A stretch of DNA of 64,000 nucleotides from Oenanthe sinensis (taxonomy: Eukaryota; Streptophyta; Magnoliopsida; Apiales; Apiaceae), in assembly GCA_028671895.1 (NCBI GenBank), contig CM053796.1, positions 37,632,860 to 37,696,859 of the forward strand, in the 5' to 3' direction. The translations under genes and the position numbers were made by a program. The notes below the pieces were generated by a model, which worked only from the letters and a program-made list of their open reading frames with translations, was not told where the DNA came from and ran no database searches. Positions 25,090-37,967 of this stretch are shown here, piece after piece. The first letter of the stretch is position 1. Every line of letters starts with the position of its first letter.

Positions 25090-25343
25090 TATACTTCATC
25101 CGCTGCCTAAAGGTTAAGATCTCTGCCTTGACAACATTTAGCTGAATTACAGCAGAGAGGAACTCTTATTTGTAGTCACAACAGACGGATGCCAAAAAGT
25201 AGAAACACACCATGAGTTTCACAACACGAACTTGATTGACGTCCATCGATACGAGGAGTCCTTTACTAGCTAGCTTCTGCTGCAGAGTGCTTTAGTTGTT
25301 TCACTTGGAAGATAACTTCTGCTAGCAATCTGGCTTTGTCCAT
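25090..25343 (-). pseudogene. Relic of a bHLH transcription factor (bHLH30/51/107-like)
   Basis: Minus-strand reading from 25343, directly after a CACAG acceptor-like site, gives DKARLLAEVIFQVKQLKHSA. This is the end of helix 2 and the start of the C-terminal region of plant bHLH30/107-type factors, beginning at their usual intron position. It ends in TAG TAA. In another frame the family's ACT-like C-terminal domain follows (FLASVCCDYK, stop, EFLSAVIQLNVVKAEILTF, then RQRMK). Thus there is at least one frameshift plus stops. Higher up (about 25600-25690, minus) a VNYLAKLVSIG-like frame may be residue of the basic-helix exon, but this is weak. It is a dead gene copy, not a functional factor. 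Confidence 0.65.
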
Positions 25344-25699
25344 CTGTGCGAAATACTTTAGACATCAGTAATACACTATTCAAGAGTAAATAACAAGGAA
25401 ATTAAATAACACAATTACACAAGTTTCTAGTTTGCTGCAAGTTTTAAACTATTGGTTACTTGTAACATAAGCGGAAAAGACTGCATCATTCTTAACAATC
25501 TCTTATATATAAGTTTTGTCAAAACAGAGAGAAAAATCAATGCATTAAGTTACCAAAACATCCATTTGCATACCAAGCAATTTCGACAGGACTATATGTT
25601 CAACACCAATAGACACTAATTTCGCAAGGTAATTTACTACACAATTTCCATCAGTTTTTAGAGCTCAATCTCCTTTTGCGAAGCTCAAGCTTTGGTCTG

Positions 25700-27400
25700 A
25701 TCATGAACTAAAGATGCATCAGGTCATTTGCATACATTAGTTATTCACTCTGCCGTGTAATTGTTACATGCCAATGCGTAAAAGAAATTAGTTGTACAGC
25801 TTGTGGGGAGTATAACGTATAAGCTTATGGTCTTCGGCAATAATTAAAGACAAACTAATTAAATTTAACATTGACTCCAACAGAAAACACAATATTACAC
25901 CCTTTCTTAAGCTTACTTTTAAACCAAGTCATTTCCATTTAGGATTTATCAACGAATTCATACACAATTCACACACTACATAATATACACCCTGTTATTA
26001 TACACTGCATAATATACACCCAACACCATATAAGCATCAAGCTTTACATCATCCAGTAAACACAAGTTGTATTTTTGTAGTCTTATTGCCAGAAAGCTTG
26101 CATGCCGTTAAATCAATATATTAAAGTTGTACTCTATTTTTTGCTGGAGAAAAACATATTATCATGACCAGGTCGGACCATTTTCATATTAAAATATTGT
26201 TCTTTCTTATCTTGATTTTCTCATGCTCGTTATGTGTAAGAATTGATGTCCGATTAAAAAAAGAGACTTTGAAGGGAAATAACGTCGGGTGTCTGTATAT
26301 GCATCCATACACACACAACATGCACGTTTCTCATCTTTGTTAAGCTGGGTACAACATATTTGGGATATTTGAGCAGTGCTTGAAGCTTGGCGCCTTGGCA
26401 TCTATTTCTTTGCTCTCAGATACTTCTTTAACATGTCAACGGTTAGCCACTCTCTCGTTCCCTCTATGCAATCAAATGCATTTTACAAGTATTCTTTTAT
26501 ATGAGTTGCATTGCATCCAAGAAAGCTTAGCTTCTGCAAAAGCAAATTCAGATCTTAGTAGTTGATATTTACGAGCTTGTACAAAATTTTAATATAGTCC
26601 TGTGTTTACTTTTATCATATTTTTCCTTAAAATCTTTAATATAATTGGATGTATTGTAGTTATTTTTACCACATTGTATGCAAGGGGGGAGGGGAGAGTT
26701 TTTACATTGCAAATTATGGTGATGCAACATAAATAGTAGCTACATTTGTGTCAGATGCGTATTACAACTTGCACAATATATGAGATATTAAAAAAAAGCT
26801 CGTATGCGCAGAATTGTTATACATTTGATATACGCATATCATCTCAGAATATGTTTATCGCCTGATACCGAGGCTTTGACAGACACCAAACTTCAAATTT
26901 CAACTCTTTTAAAGCCAAAAAATTTCGGAGACGGCCTTCTTTGTGAAAATTGGTTTGCACTACTTATATACTTGGTAAATTTTTGTAGACTTGCACTAAT
27001 TGTTTTATTTTAAGTTTCGATTCTAAATACATGTTTTCCTCATATGAATTCCTTGGCAGAAACGTATGTCTAGAGCTTTTAGCATATCCACAAACACTGT
27101 AACTTGTATTTCTGGATATGCAGTATCAATTTTTTCTAATGTATTTTATTTTTTGTTTTTTTGAGTTAATGTATGATAAAATGGATGTCTTCCTTGTCTG
27201 ATGAAGAAGACAAACATACATGGCATGCCTTGATATAATGAAAAGAATGTATTATCTATTATATCATAATATTGTGACCCTGTGAGGATTATATTAGAGA
27301 TTAGATTATTTAATGATGTTATCCAACTTGTATGTACATTTTTGAATATCTATAAATACCAAGAGCTAGCTGGCAATAATAAGTCTCAATTACTTTTAAT
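25700..27400. other. Intergenic region upstream of HIPP gene; no gene seen
   Basis: Open frames near 26207-26565 and 26804-27013 show no recognised domain. A short tandem of TATACACCC/ATAATATACACCC lies around 25980-26010. The region may hide a short first exon of the HIPP gene, which I could not define. Confidence 0.35.
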
Positions 27401-27421
27401 TTCTTTGTTTAGATTGTAGAG

Positions 27422-27990
27422 ATGATGGTGCACATGGATTGTCCTGGATGTGAAAAAAAGATTATGAAAGCTCTTCTAAGATTAGATGGTACATACCACA
27501 CTTTAACTCAGTCTTTCCCTTAATAAAAATCACACACACACACACACACACTGGATTGAGAATTGAGATATACCTAGTAGCATCCACGAGTGGTATTAGA
27601 ATTCATGCAATTATATATCTTGCAGGGGTTGAAAATGTTGAAATTGACATGGAAATGCAAAAGGTAACAGTGACAGGATGGGCAGATCAAGAAAAGGTCC
27701 TAAAGACAGCCGGAAGAAATGGGAGGCAGGCTGAGCTGTGGTCATATCAGAACAATGCTGATTACCAAGATTTTAATCGGTACTACAACAATGATCAATA
27801 CCAATTTCAGAGCAATCCCACAGTTTATTCTTCATCGGACTATAATCCTACGTACGAATACTACGAGCATGGGTACAATGTCCATGAATACAGTAATTAT
27901 CAACAACCAGCTTACTCGAGTAATATTCCCACTCAACCAGCTCTTGCTTTGTTCAGTGACGAAAATACTGCTGCTTGTTCGATAATGTGA
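27422..27990 (+). CDS. Heavy-metal-associated isoprenylated plant protein (HIPP), 2 exons shown
   Basis: Exons 27422-27488 and 27626-27990 (donor G|GTACAT, acceptor TTGCAG) give 143 aa. The N-terminal HMA domain has the metal-binding motif MDCPGC, with Cys 7 and Cys 10, followed by KALLRLDGVENVEIDM and KVTVTGWADQEKVLK. A Tyr/Asn-rich linker follows, and the protein ends in the CaaX box CSIM, a farnesylation signal. HIPPs bind metals and are held at membranes or nuclei by the lipid. Relatives begin with a few residues before IVEM; here ATTGTAGAG just after a TTTAG acceptor-like site at 27411-27412 matches that, so a very short upstream exon may carry the true start. The intron contains a (CA)n run. 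Downstream, its 3' end converges with the lipase gene, about 100 bp apart. Confidence 0.85.
27531..27551. repeat. (CA)n microsatellite in HIPP intron
   Basis: About ten CA units within the intron between the two HIPP exons. Confidence 0.9.
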
Positions 27991-28091
27991 TGATGTTTGT
28001 TGTTATAAATAAAAGACAACTTTTCGATGTATAAATCCTATCTGTAAGTTTTATTTGCAATACATTCAAACTACCTGCATGCACTTCATTG

Positions 28092-31000
28092 TTACAAGTT
28101 TGCACTAATGAGTGAGGAGGATTCTTGTTGTGTTTCTTGGCGCCTTAAGCTATCTGCAACATGATCAACTACTCCAGCTCCAGCTTTATGAAACCACTCA
28201 CTTTTTACCTTACAAATATAAACCGATGAATTAGAATTATATATAGGGCACTTGATTTCAACATTTGACACATTTTAAAGAGATTATTATTACATACATG
28301 AATGTTGTTGTGAGCAAAGAATGGCCAAAATGTCGAGTGGAAGTTCACATCAACCTTTCTCCATCCTAATCGTTGCAACCCACGTATCATTTCCTCTGTT
28401 TGGCATTTCAGAAATCATTTCGTTTGTTGTTCAAACAATAATATTTCCTGACAAGGCATAGAACTATAACACACGTTACACACATTAATTTTGAACAAGA
28501 TTTTACCTTCAATAATTTCATGATACTGAAGTGTGTTGCGTGTGGTGGGAGTGTTTTGAGCTGCTTCCTTTGCTTTGGCTAATTCTGGAGCAAAATACGG
28601 TCCCTCAGACGAAACTGGAGGACAATACTTAACATCTACTACATGTTCGTAACCATCTACAGACTGCAGAGGAGGCTGCCACATGCAGTTATGATTTGTT
28701 AGATCAATAAAACACACGCTCTTTTGTAAATTAATCATTACTATTCACATTAAGTTCATTTGATTCAAATGTACAAACAGAATAGCCACAAACATCAATA
28801 TTTCAGTACACAATAATATTGAATCACCTTGACAAGTTCAGCCTCCCTTCGTATAGAGGACGTGCGCCAACCAACCAGATCTAAGCGGTGTTAAGGGGAT
28901 GAACAAAATCAATTATAGTAGACAAATACATTACGCTTTTGTTAGAAATATGCATGCATGGGTAATGGCTTAAGCTTACTCATGCTACAAAAAGTTGAAC
29001 CAGGATACGGTCATAAGACACATTAGCATAAACCATCCGACATGTAAATGCACCAAGAGAAGATCTGCAGAACATACGAAGATTTATAATGGTGACATCA
29101 ATATCATGTAGAAAGAAAAATATATAATAACTGATGTGCTTACATAAATTTCCCTTCTTCACAATCACCTGCCATTCTTAGAAGAATAGGTGGTTTATTT
29201 GGTTTACCATCAGTTAGGAACAGTTGGCTACCAGTTCGACCAACTAAAAAGGCAGCAACTGGTGCTGCTATTTTCTCCAAAATGTTTACTCCCAGGACTA
29301 AGGGAAACTGAAGTTGAAAGGTAGATCAAATATTAGCAAGTCAAATTTAAGGTTCACCTCTGTTTTATGTACTATACTGCTGATTGTTGGTTGGTACGAA
29401 ATCTCTGTATAGCGCTACATTATTGTAGCTTTTTATGCTGCTCTTACTTGATAGTTATTAGTATGTAAATATGTATTTAGGTCTGTTACTTGCTAAAGCT
29501 CAAGGCTAATGATAATCTAACCAGGTGCAGCAACTGTACGATTCAAAAGTAAGCGATGTTTATAATACTAAAAATATCGATTTAAACTATTACACTATTT
29601 TCCTTCATCTGAGGTAACTAAGTTGCTGTCCATTACATAGCATGACGGACTTTTGGACTTCAGATCCTATAAGTGCAGAGCAGGCCGGATAAATGAAGAG
29701 GGGATGAAAGGAGTGTTTGATGACTTAAAATAGATTTCTTGGTAATTTGGTTGAGTCCATAGTAGTGCGAAAAGTTACATAAGTGTATATATTTATATCT
29801 TAATTTTGAAACTAGAGACAATAAGCTGTACTAAACCTGTTTGTTCCCTCTCACTCCTAGATGAGGTGTTGCCAGAGTGATAAAATTGATTGGTTGTAGT
29901 CCAGCAATCAAACCTTGCTTTAAAGGAACTACTTCTGGGCCTTTTTCTTTTGTAGGACAGACAAGATTGTCGATGTGCTGATCGCTACTCGTCACATATG
30001 GTGTATAAAGAACAGCAATAGCATATCTTGTAAACAGTCCACCAAGCGAATGAGCTAAAAAGGAAATTTTTCTAAGGCTTTTCCTCATCTTTACGATTTG
30101 CAGTACCTATTCCGAGAAATAAAAAAGGAAATTCGTTGTAGGATTTCTCCCAAGCACAATAAATATTTACCAAAAGTTCCTCAGTTCAACCAGCAACTCC
30201 ATCCTTCACACTTTTAGCTTTCTTTCAGTTCATTGCATTAAATTTTATTTTGTTCTTTAAAGCTAGCTTTTTTTTGCCATTTGTGATACATCTCAGGCAA
30301 TTAATTACAATGCGCGGCACACATAGGGGATGAGAGAAGAGAGACAGAAAGGGACTGAAGTACTCACTTCATCAGCTAAACGTTTCCCAGCTCCATCAAT
30401 CCCACCAAAAGTTTTCGTGTAACTATTACATGAACTTGCTGCAAAGATTACAAACTTGATTAAAGAAAATACTACGTACAATGTGAAATATGAAGAAGCA
30501 GAATACAGTAAGAAATAGATCACGGAATAATACAAGGTGAAACAATTCCATTGCTTGTAATCGTTAAATATACCAACACAGAAATATCAATGTTCCATTC
30601 TAAGGAATGTGAAAAAACCCAATATGAACAAAGCTGCCTCTGCAGTCCTTCTCTTTATATGCTTCAATCGACTAAATATATCTGTTCTTTGATTCCCAAT
30701 CTACGACAATCTTCAAATTCTTGAATTGAGTAGTTATGTTGATAATTTCTTCCATTAGGCAAATGCCACCAACAACTTCAGATTAATTTTTTTTAGCGAA
30801 GATTTTCCAAGATTGTTTGCATGGATAACATACCGTAGATCATATAATTTCTTCCCAAACGCTTTTTCAACTTTGCTTCTACATATATCCAGTCACTTGG
30901 GCTGCATAGTAAGAATTTCAGCTGACTCAAATTGAGTGTTTATAACTTATAAGTGTGAAAATATGATAGGTGCAAATGTGATAATCTGCATATATACTCG

Positions 31001-31170
31001 AAGTGGAATACCAGAGTAAATACAGAAATCATTTCTTTTGATGTATTTAAAGAGACTACATGTCTGTACCTCGCGAAGATGCCATGAACAAGGACGAGGA
31101 GATGATCAGGTTCATCATTTACATTAATAAAGCTCTTTGACAATTCAACGTGTGGTTGGGACGTACTCAT
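28092..31170 (-). CDS. Alpha/beta-hydrolase, DUF676 (ROG1-like) putative lipase, 10 exons
   Basis: Exons are 31170-31070, 30901-30834, 30438-30368, 30106-29837, 29307-29144, 29064-29009, 28880-28828, 28675-28507, 28395-28298 and 28208-28092. All are phase-consistent and encode 388 aa. The DUF676 fold shows the oxyanion-region HG at residues 29-30, the nucleophile elbow AHSLGG with Ser100, then FITLATPHLGVRG, LRMAGDCEEGKF, the family signature VGWRTSSIRRE and a C-terminal FHSTFWPFFAHNNIH that likely supplies the active-site His. There is no signal peptide or membrane segment. Plant members are presumed lipid-acting serine hydrolases; the substrate is unknown. No breaks were seen. The start is the Met of MSTSQPHV, just before the hydrolase core. 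Confidence 0.92.
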
Positions 31171-32230
31171 ATCTTGATCTGTGAAGGCCTGTGATTAGAA
31201 CAACTGATCAAGCCTACAATGTATCAGTCCGAGGATAACTTTAAGCAATCTTTATTCAGTTGGAGGAACTGATTTTAAGGAACTCCAGAGCATGTCACTA
31301 GACATATCAATTTCAACAGAAACCACAATTCACCAAACAACAAAGAGAAAAAAAGAAGCAACTAAGAACATAATTCAGCTATCCTTTCCCTACAGCTAGC
31401 GATCGAGCAAACACGAAAGCGAGTATTTAAATCAGTGCAAGTCATGGCTATTACAGAAGTATAAGAATATCAAACAAATTCAAATAAAATCCACAAGAAG
31501 CATTATTTCGAAGTTTGACAACAATTGAAGCATCTATTTACATGATAACATAGATTAGCACAGATATAAGAGCATGGTAATTACCGAAAAACAGTCGTAA
31601 ACAAAGGATGAAGATGACGACCACGCCGAAGAAGACCAAGGCATTGCCAAAAATGTATCCATATCCATATATTTATTGAAAGCAACGCCAAGAAAGCTAG
31701 GAAGAAAATGATGCTATTATTAGAACGTACATACTGCCCATACCCTGCTTGATATGATCAGACCTCAATCCTGAATGATATCTTTTGTCAGGTTAACGAC
31801 CATATACCGGCGCGTTGGTACAACCTTATTTTTTAAATTTAAATTTAAATTTCAGAAAAATTATTTAACAGTCGATGCGAATTAGTAAAAGTGTTAATTA
31901 AAATGCATTTTTACAAAGGACATGATCAAGATGATACTTGGTACTAGTTGACAATGAAATAAATGTTATGAGCCCCAACTTGACATGTAGATGCAGAGCT
32001 AATTAATTCACAACCTTCCAGGCGTAACTGCCGAACTACCGTGGTACTACTCTATAGCATCCTCCCATAATATACTCGCCTCGAAATTTATTAAAAAATG
32101 AACCTGTCAGCTTATAAGCTATATTAAAATAAAAATGAAATATTTGTCTTGGCCTACTTGTCGAAGACTAGAAGTTAGTTATCTAAAGTCTAAACTATTG
32201 TAGTAACAAAGAAAACACCTTACATACATG
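31171..32230. other. Upstream region of lipase gene; no other gene seen
   Basis: Probably holds the lipase 5' UTR and promoter (a GAAGATGACGACCACGCCG-like stretch near 31610 may be leader). No other coding region is recognised. Confidence 0.35.
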
Positions 32231-32436
32231 GGGGTGTTTGGCTTAACTTATAAGTAATAAGTTATTTTTTTTTAAAAGTATTTTCATATTATTTTTTTGA
32301 AAATTAATATTTATTTTAGAAATTTAAGACCAAATTTTATTTCTAAATTTGAAAATAAGTTACTTATTTTCAGAAAAAGTATATATATACCAACTTTTTC
32401 AACTTATAAGCAGCTTATAAGCTAAGACAAACGGGA
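32231..32436. mobile_element. MITE of the GGGTGTTTGGC...AACTTATAAG type
   Basis: The left end GGGGTGTTTGGCTTAACTTA is mirrored by the right end (GTCCCGTTTGTCTTAGCTTA on the other strand). Sub-terminal CTTATAAG motifs are on both sides. It is about 206 bp long. A further AGCTTATAAGTTATTAG lies just outside on the right, suggesting a fragment of another copy. Confidence 0.6.
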
Positions 32437-35190
32437 CTTATATGTTGGCAGCTTATAAGTTATTAGAATTTAAATATATTTTTCAGCTTTATACGTGGGT
32501 TCGTTCTGCAAAGCCTGCTGCAAGACCCATGGTATTAAAGATTCAAAATTCCTAGATGATTTGGGATGGACAAGTCCAATATTCAGTAAAGCCCAATTAA
32601 GCTATGTTCGGCATTTATATTTTGATGAATCCAAAATTTTTATTCGGTTTCCTAAAATGAACTATTTATGATGAAAAATCGGTTACTAAAAATTGAACAA
32701 ATATTCAAAATTAATTATAAGTTCAAATTCAGCGAAATCCCACTTTGGTTCGCAAGTTCAACAAATTAGAAGATTTTAAATAGATATTGTACATACAAAA
32801 TTTCAAGATAAAATTGTAAAATTATTGAATTGATTATTTGCGGAAAGAAATAACAACTTAATTATATACCAAATAATTTATTTTTAAAGCACGTGCTTGG
32901 GGTAGCACTCAATAGGGAAAAAATTAGTATTATTTGAATTAATGTTATTTTTGAAATGAAAAGAATCGAACCTAGCTAAATGAAACAATTCATGAAAGAA
33001 AACGGTTTCAGTTAGCTATAAAGTGTTATATAAAAAAAGAAGTTATCTATAAAGTATATTAAAAGGTGGAATCCTAAATGAAACCATATATGAAAAGGGT
33101 TACGCAAGGTTCGAGTGATAGAGAAACAAAATTAAGTTGAGTCGCACGTTAAAGCCAAGTGCAGGAGTGTCATATATACTAGAGAATGATCAATGAAGGC
33201 ATGTATAAATCTTGTGCTTAAAGAAACAAAATATTTCTGACGTATATATGGATCGACCATTTCTCGAAAATTCCATAAATCAAGGACTTGTGTCTTCGTA
33301 TATGCCAAGAACAAGCTTATCTACGATTTGCAGTCCGGAATAATATATAATTCTACAATGTATTTAAGAATGAAAAATGCTAAGTATTCTATAAATTATG
33401 AGTAATTGCTTGTGTAATTGGTAGTATTTTTAATAATAATATCAGACCCCCGTAATTTATTTTTATATTATGTCACATTATTTAGTAAAAAAATTGGGAT
33501 TATTTTTAAAATACCCAACATTTTATAGTCCGGAATAACATTACGACGCAATTGTTTTGGCTATTTAATATAGTAAAATATGTTGTAAATTGATGAACAA
33601 ATCTCTCAGTGATATGCAAACATTTTATGTCTAAAATTGTCTCACTTCGAAAATATAAATTAATGTTGCTACATGAAAATGAATCACGTGAAAACGGATA
33701 CTATATATATAAAGTAATGCAAATTTAAAAATAATTAAATGAAATATATGATTATAATGTGACAAATAACTACGTAAGTGTGGGTTAAAATGTTAAATAC
33801 TTAAATACCACAACTTTGGAATACTGTACCGCCCATGAGTCGTCTGCTGCAACGTTCGTATACAGGATGTTCACGTCAAAGACTCAAGGGCATCATGTGT
33901 ATCAAATGAACGTAAAACTATTACGGTCAAAAGTAATTTGGGTTGAGCAGCCGAGTGATTATGCTTATATAAACTAAATTGTAAAAGTCAATGAAATAAA
34001 TATTAGTATTAGTAATAGTAATTATGTGCGAATTTGTTCTAATTATTCCATCTTTTTATAATAAGAGAAATTTTAATTTAATTATATTTTTTAAATTCAA
34101 TTATATCATAATTTTCACTATCGGACGACCAAATCAAACATGTTTGACTAATGTGTAAATCTACCAAATAAATTAAATATACCAATTTTATTGATAAGAA
34201 TTAATTTATGAGACCCAGAAATAGTAAATTTAATAAATCGTATTTGAAAGATTTACACTACTAAAAGAAAAATGGATGTTTTTCCTAGTAAAAAATCAAA
34301 GGATTGAAGTATTATTTCGATTGAACTCTAAATTAATTCCACGTACATATTTGTATTGGACTGAAATTTAATTCAACCTAGTGGATGTTATAATTTTTAT
34401 AGAATTTAATTTCAGAGATGTATCACTCGATCGATATTAATCGAATTTAAAATTGGTGAAATATAATCCGTAAAAAATATCAATATTTTCTTGTAACACA
34501 CTTTATCTGAACATATAATTTGTTTTTTTTTATTGAAGTGAAAATTATGATTTTTTCGACTTAAAAATAATTATAAAACATAAATTAATTTGTACATGTT
34601 AATTGTTACAGAGCTAGATACAAAAATTAAAGATCCTCAAGCTTAATTATTATGAATAAAAAATTCATGAAGCTTACGTAATATTAATTACGTACACATA
34701 TTAATCTCTAAAACAAAATATTGAGCTCAAAATAACACAACGAAATAACCACCAAAAATGATCCCGGATTTCAAATGTGTAAAGCACAGCGCATTGTTTT
34801 GTTTTAATAGTACATTCATCATAGCTGTTCTTCATTATCGTAACAAACATTTAATCTTTTATGCACGAAGTAGGAATTCGTCTAATTACCCCTATTTTAC
34901 TGAATGATGACGCCAATTATGTTGAAAATATACTTGCGAGAAAGATTTTATAATCGTAAATCACAAACATAGATGAAATAAATTATAATAATATAATAAG
35001 GTATAGTTATGTAAAGATATATATATAACACTCTCAAAAGCAAATATCAAACTTACAATATCCACCTTTTAGTTTAAAAGGAAGTTTTACAAGATGAGTG
35101 TTGAGTGTTAGAAATTAAAGTGGCATTCTCGTTTAGAAATAGTTTCTTGTGGTAACATCCAACTGGTTTGTACTTCACATGAACATGCAA
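32437..35190. other. AT-rich intergenic region; no gene seen
   Basis: I see no coding sequence with family resemblance. Its right part is the promoter region of the polygalacturonase gene. Confidence 0.4.
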
Positions 35191-35191
35191 C

Positions 35192-35199
35192 TATAAATA
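35192..35199 (+). promoter_or_regulatory. TATA box of the polygalacturonase gene
   Basis: TATAAATA lies about 120 bp upstream of the chosen start codon at 35321. Confidence 0.6.
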
Positions 35200-35320
35200 C
35201 CTCCCTTCCCCTTTAAACTTTCCTCAACTTCTCATCTTGCAAACACATTATCACATATTCTGCGACCGGTTCTCATTGGAGCGAGACCCTGTATACATCT
35301 GCATATACGAAAGAAAAAAA

Positions 35321-37180
35321 ATGTCGATGAATCTCAATTGTCTACTTGTTCTTCAAGCTTTCTTGGTTGTGGTCTTCCAATATTCAGTAGTAGCACAACC
35401 ATTAATTACATACAATGTGAAAAATTACGGAGCCAAGCCGGATGGTAAAACGGACTCGACCAAGGCGTTTTTGAGTGCATGGGGTGCAGCATGCGGATCG
35501 ATAAGGCCGTCAACAATCTACGTACCACCGGGGAGATACTTGCTTCGAGAGGCACGGTTTAGTGGGCAATGCAAGAGCAAAGGTGTCACATTTCAAATAG
35601 ATGGAACATTGGTTGCTCCGGCTGATTATTGGGCTATTGGAAATGCAGGTAACTGGTTACATTTTGAATATGTGAATGGTGTTAATATTCAAGGTGGGAT
35701 TCTTGATGGACAAGGCACTGCTTTGTGGAACTGCAAAAGAGCAGGCAAGCGTTGCCCCAGTGGAGCCACGGTATGTTCAAAATTATTAATGTATGCAGAT
35801 ATACTAGGGTTGAGTTACACGGAGACCATCTTTTATATATTGGAGACAATCATATATGTTTATCATATTTACATATATGTTCTCCAATAGAAAAATAGTT
35901 TTCATATAATTTTTTTTTAAATGTGATAAATATATTGACAATTTTTTTAACAAAATAAAGAAGATTTTATTTTATTTAATATATGTATGAAAAAGTGAGG
36001 AACATATAGGGTCTACATGGGTTCCTTTTTATTAACTTTGAGGATGGGCAGAGAGGCCACCTGCAGACTTTATTGAGCTGATCATATCAAACATATATAT
36101 ATATATGTATGTAACTGCAGTCACTGAGGTTCACCAACTCACAGAATATCATGATAAGAGGACTAAGTTCAGTTAACAGCCAAATGTTCCACATTGTCAT
36201 CAATGGGTGTCACAATGTAAAGATGTCAGGAGTGAATGTTCAGGCATCTGGCAATAGCCCTAACACTGACGGAATTCACGTTCAACTCTCATCTAGTGTT
36301 ACTATTTTGAATTCAAAAATCAGTACTGGAGATGACTGTGTTTCTATAGGCGCAGGCACAACTAATTTGTGGATTGAAAATGTCTTATGCGGCCCTGGCC
36401 ACGGAATCAGGTAAACTGTAACATTTGATCTGATATGTAGTTTCAAATTTTAGCCGTTTTTCTTGTAGTGTTCAACGTAATGTGCTTTTTTTTTTTTTTG
36501 GAATAATTTGATACTTGTCAAAATTTAAAATGTACATTGGGATTTTATTTTAGTGCCGTTGATTTACTTACAATTTGAAGGCATATATAGACATTAGACT
36601 GATATTCTGCACATATTTTGTGTAGCATTGGTAGTTTAGGTAAAGATTTGCGCGAACCTGGCGTGCAGAATGTGACAGTTAAAACAGTTACATTTACCGG
36701 CACACAAAATGGCGCAAGAATAAAATCATGGGCTAAACCCAGCTCTGGTTTTGTTCGAAATGTGCTTTTCCAGCATATCACTATGGTTAATGTCAACAAT
36801 CCTATTCTAATTGACCAAAATTATTGCCCTAACAAGAATTGCCCAGAACAGGTACGTTTGATACTTGTACATCTAAATTCTTATAACTATCTTACAATTA
36901 TGAGTCCCTACCTAATGATTTAATTGATTATATCCGCTATTTGTATGTGTTTTTTTTATAGAATTCTGGGGTAAAGATCAGTGAAATAACCTACGAAGAT
37001 ATTCACGGATCCTCGTCATCGAAAGTTGCTGTTCAATTCGATTGTAGTAAGAAGAATCCGTGCAGTCGTATAAAATTGGAAAATGTGAAGCTCACTTATG
37101 GAAATCAACCATCAACAGCATCTTGCGATAATGCCGGAGGAACAGCATCCGGTGTAATTGTACCAGCAAGCTGCTTGTAG
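35321..37180 (+). CDS. GH28 exopolygalacturonase (pollen-type), 4 exons
   Basis: Exons 35321-35770, 36121-36410, 36626-36851 and 36962-37180 join in phase to 394 aa. Residues 1-26 are a signal peptide ending near SVVAQP, and the mature enzyme starts YNVKNYGAKPDG. All four GH28 signatures are present: NTDG (198-201), the catalytic DD at 221-222 in GDDCVSIG, GHG around His244, and RIK (278-280). The intron layout and length match plant exopolygalacturonases of the pollen clade. These cut galacturonic acid from homogalacturonan in the wall during pollen development or tube growth. An in-frame ATG at 35237 would delay the signal peptide, so the start at 35321 is preferred. The next gene downstream, same strand, is also of a pollen family. 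Confidence 0.93.
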
Positions 37181-37967
37181 GGATCAGGAATCATACTCTT
37201 TTTCTTATTGTTGTATGATTTCATATCCTCATTTCTTGTTGATTAATTTTTATTTGTTTGGCTTGTAATGATTAATATTTATTGGCCTGGCCTGGCCTAG
37301 CTTGATTTTATACCCATTGTAGGGATTTGTGTTGTGATATGAAAGCCAAAGGGGCCTTAGTCACATACCATCTGTCCTTATTGTAATATATATAAGGGTT
37401 TTATATTTATTGATGTAATTTTATTCAAGTTCAAATAAATGCAACAAATTATTACGCCTTTAACATTTTAATCCCATAATTATTGATCAACTTGGAACCG
37501 AAATTAATTAGAATATATTATTTCTCCGAAAAATTAATTCTTATTTGAATCTCAATCGCACTACTACACGCGGATAAACCAAAAATAATAATAATAATTT
37601 TGCAGAGGGTATAATTAAAGTTATCAGTAATTCAGTATGTCTACAAGTTACAGTAACAGTTTTGCCAAATTTTTTGTTGGGAACTTGTCAACATACAGAC
37701 AGACCTCTGAGAGAGATTATTCTGTCTATGTTTAAGGGACAGCGTGATAAAAATTCGAAAGATCCAGTCAAATAAATGTTTTGAGCCACAAGTAAATGCA
37801 GAGCTGATTAATTAACAGCCTTACAAACTTAACTGACAGACTACAATATATAGCATCCTCTCATAAACAACTTTTTCTCTTAATCTCAGAACCCCATTCT
37901 ATATAATTAAGTTATACAAATTGTTACTTGATAGTCTTCCTTAAGGAGATCTACGTGCAGAAACACA
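37181..37967. other. Intergenic region between the two pollen-family genes
   Basis: It contains the polygalacturonase 3' UTR and the promoter of the Ole e 1-like gene, including a TATATAA box at about 37900-37906, 62 bp above the start codon. No gene is seen. Confidence 0.45.

Noticed and set aside
26207..26565. Overlapping frames upstream of the HIPP gene
   Set aside because: No family resemblance, no splice support, ordinary composition.
32231..32436. Considered as a promoter palindrome
   Set aside because: Terminal inverted repeats of a common MITE type explain it better.
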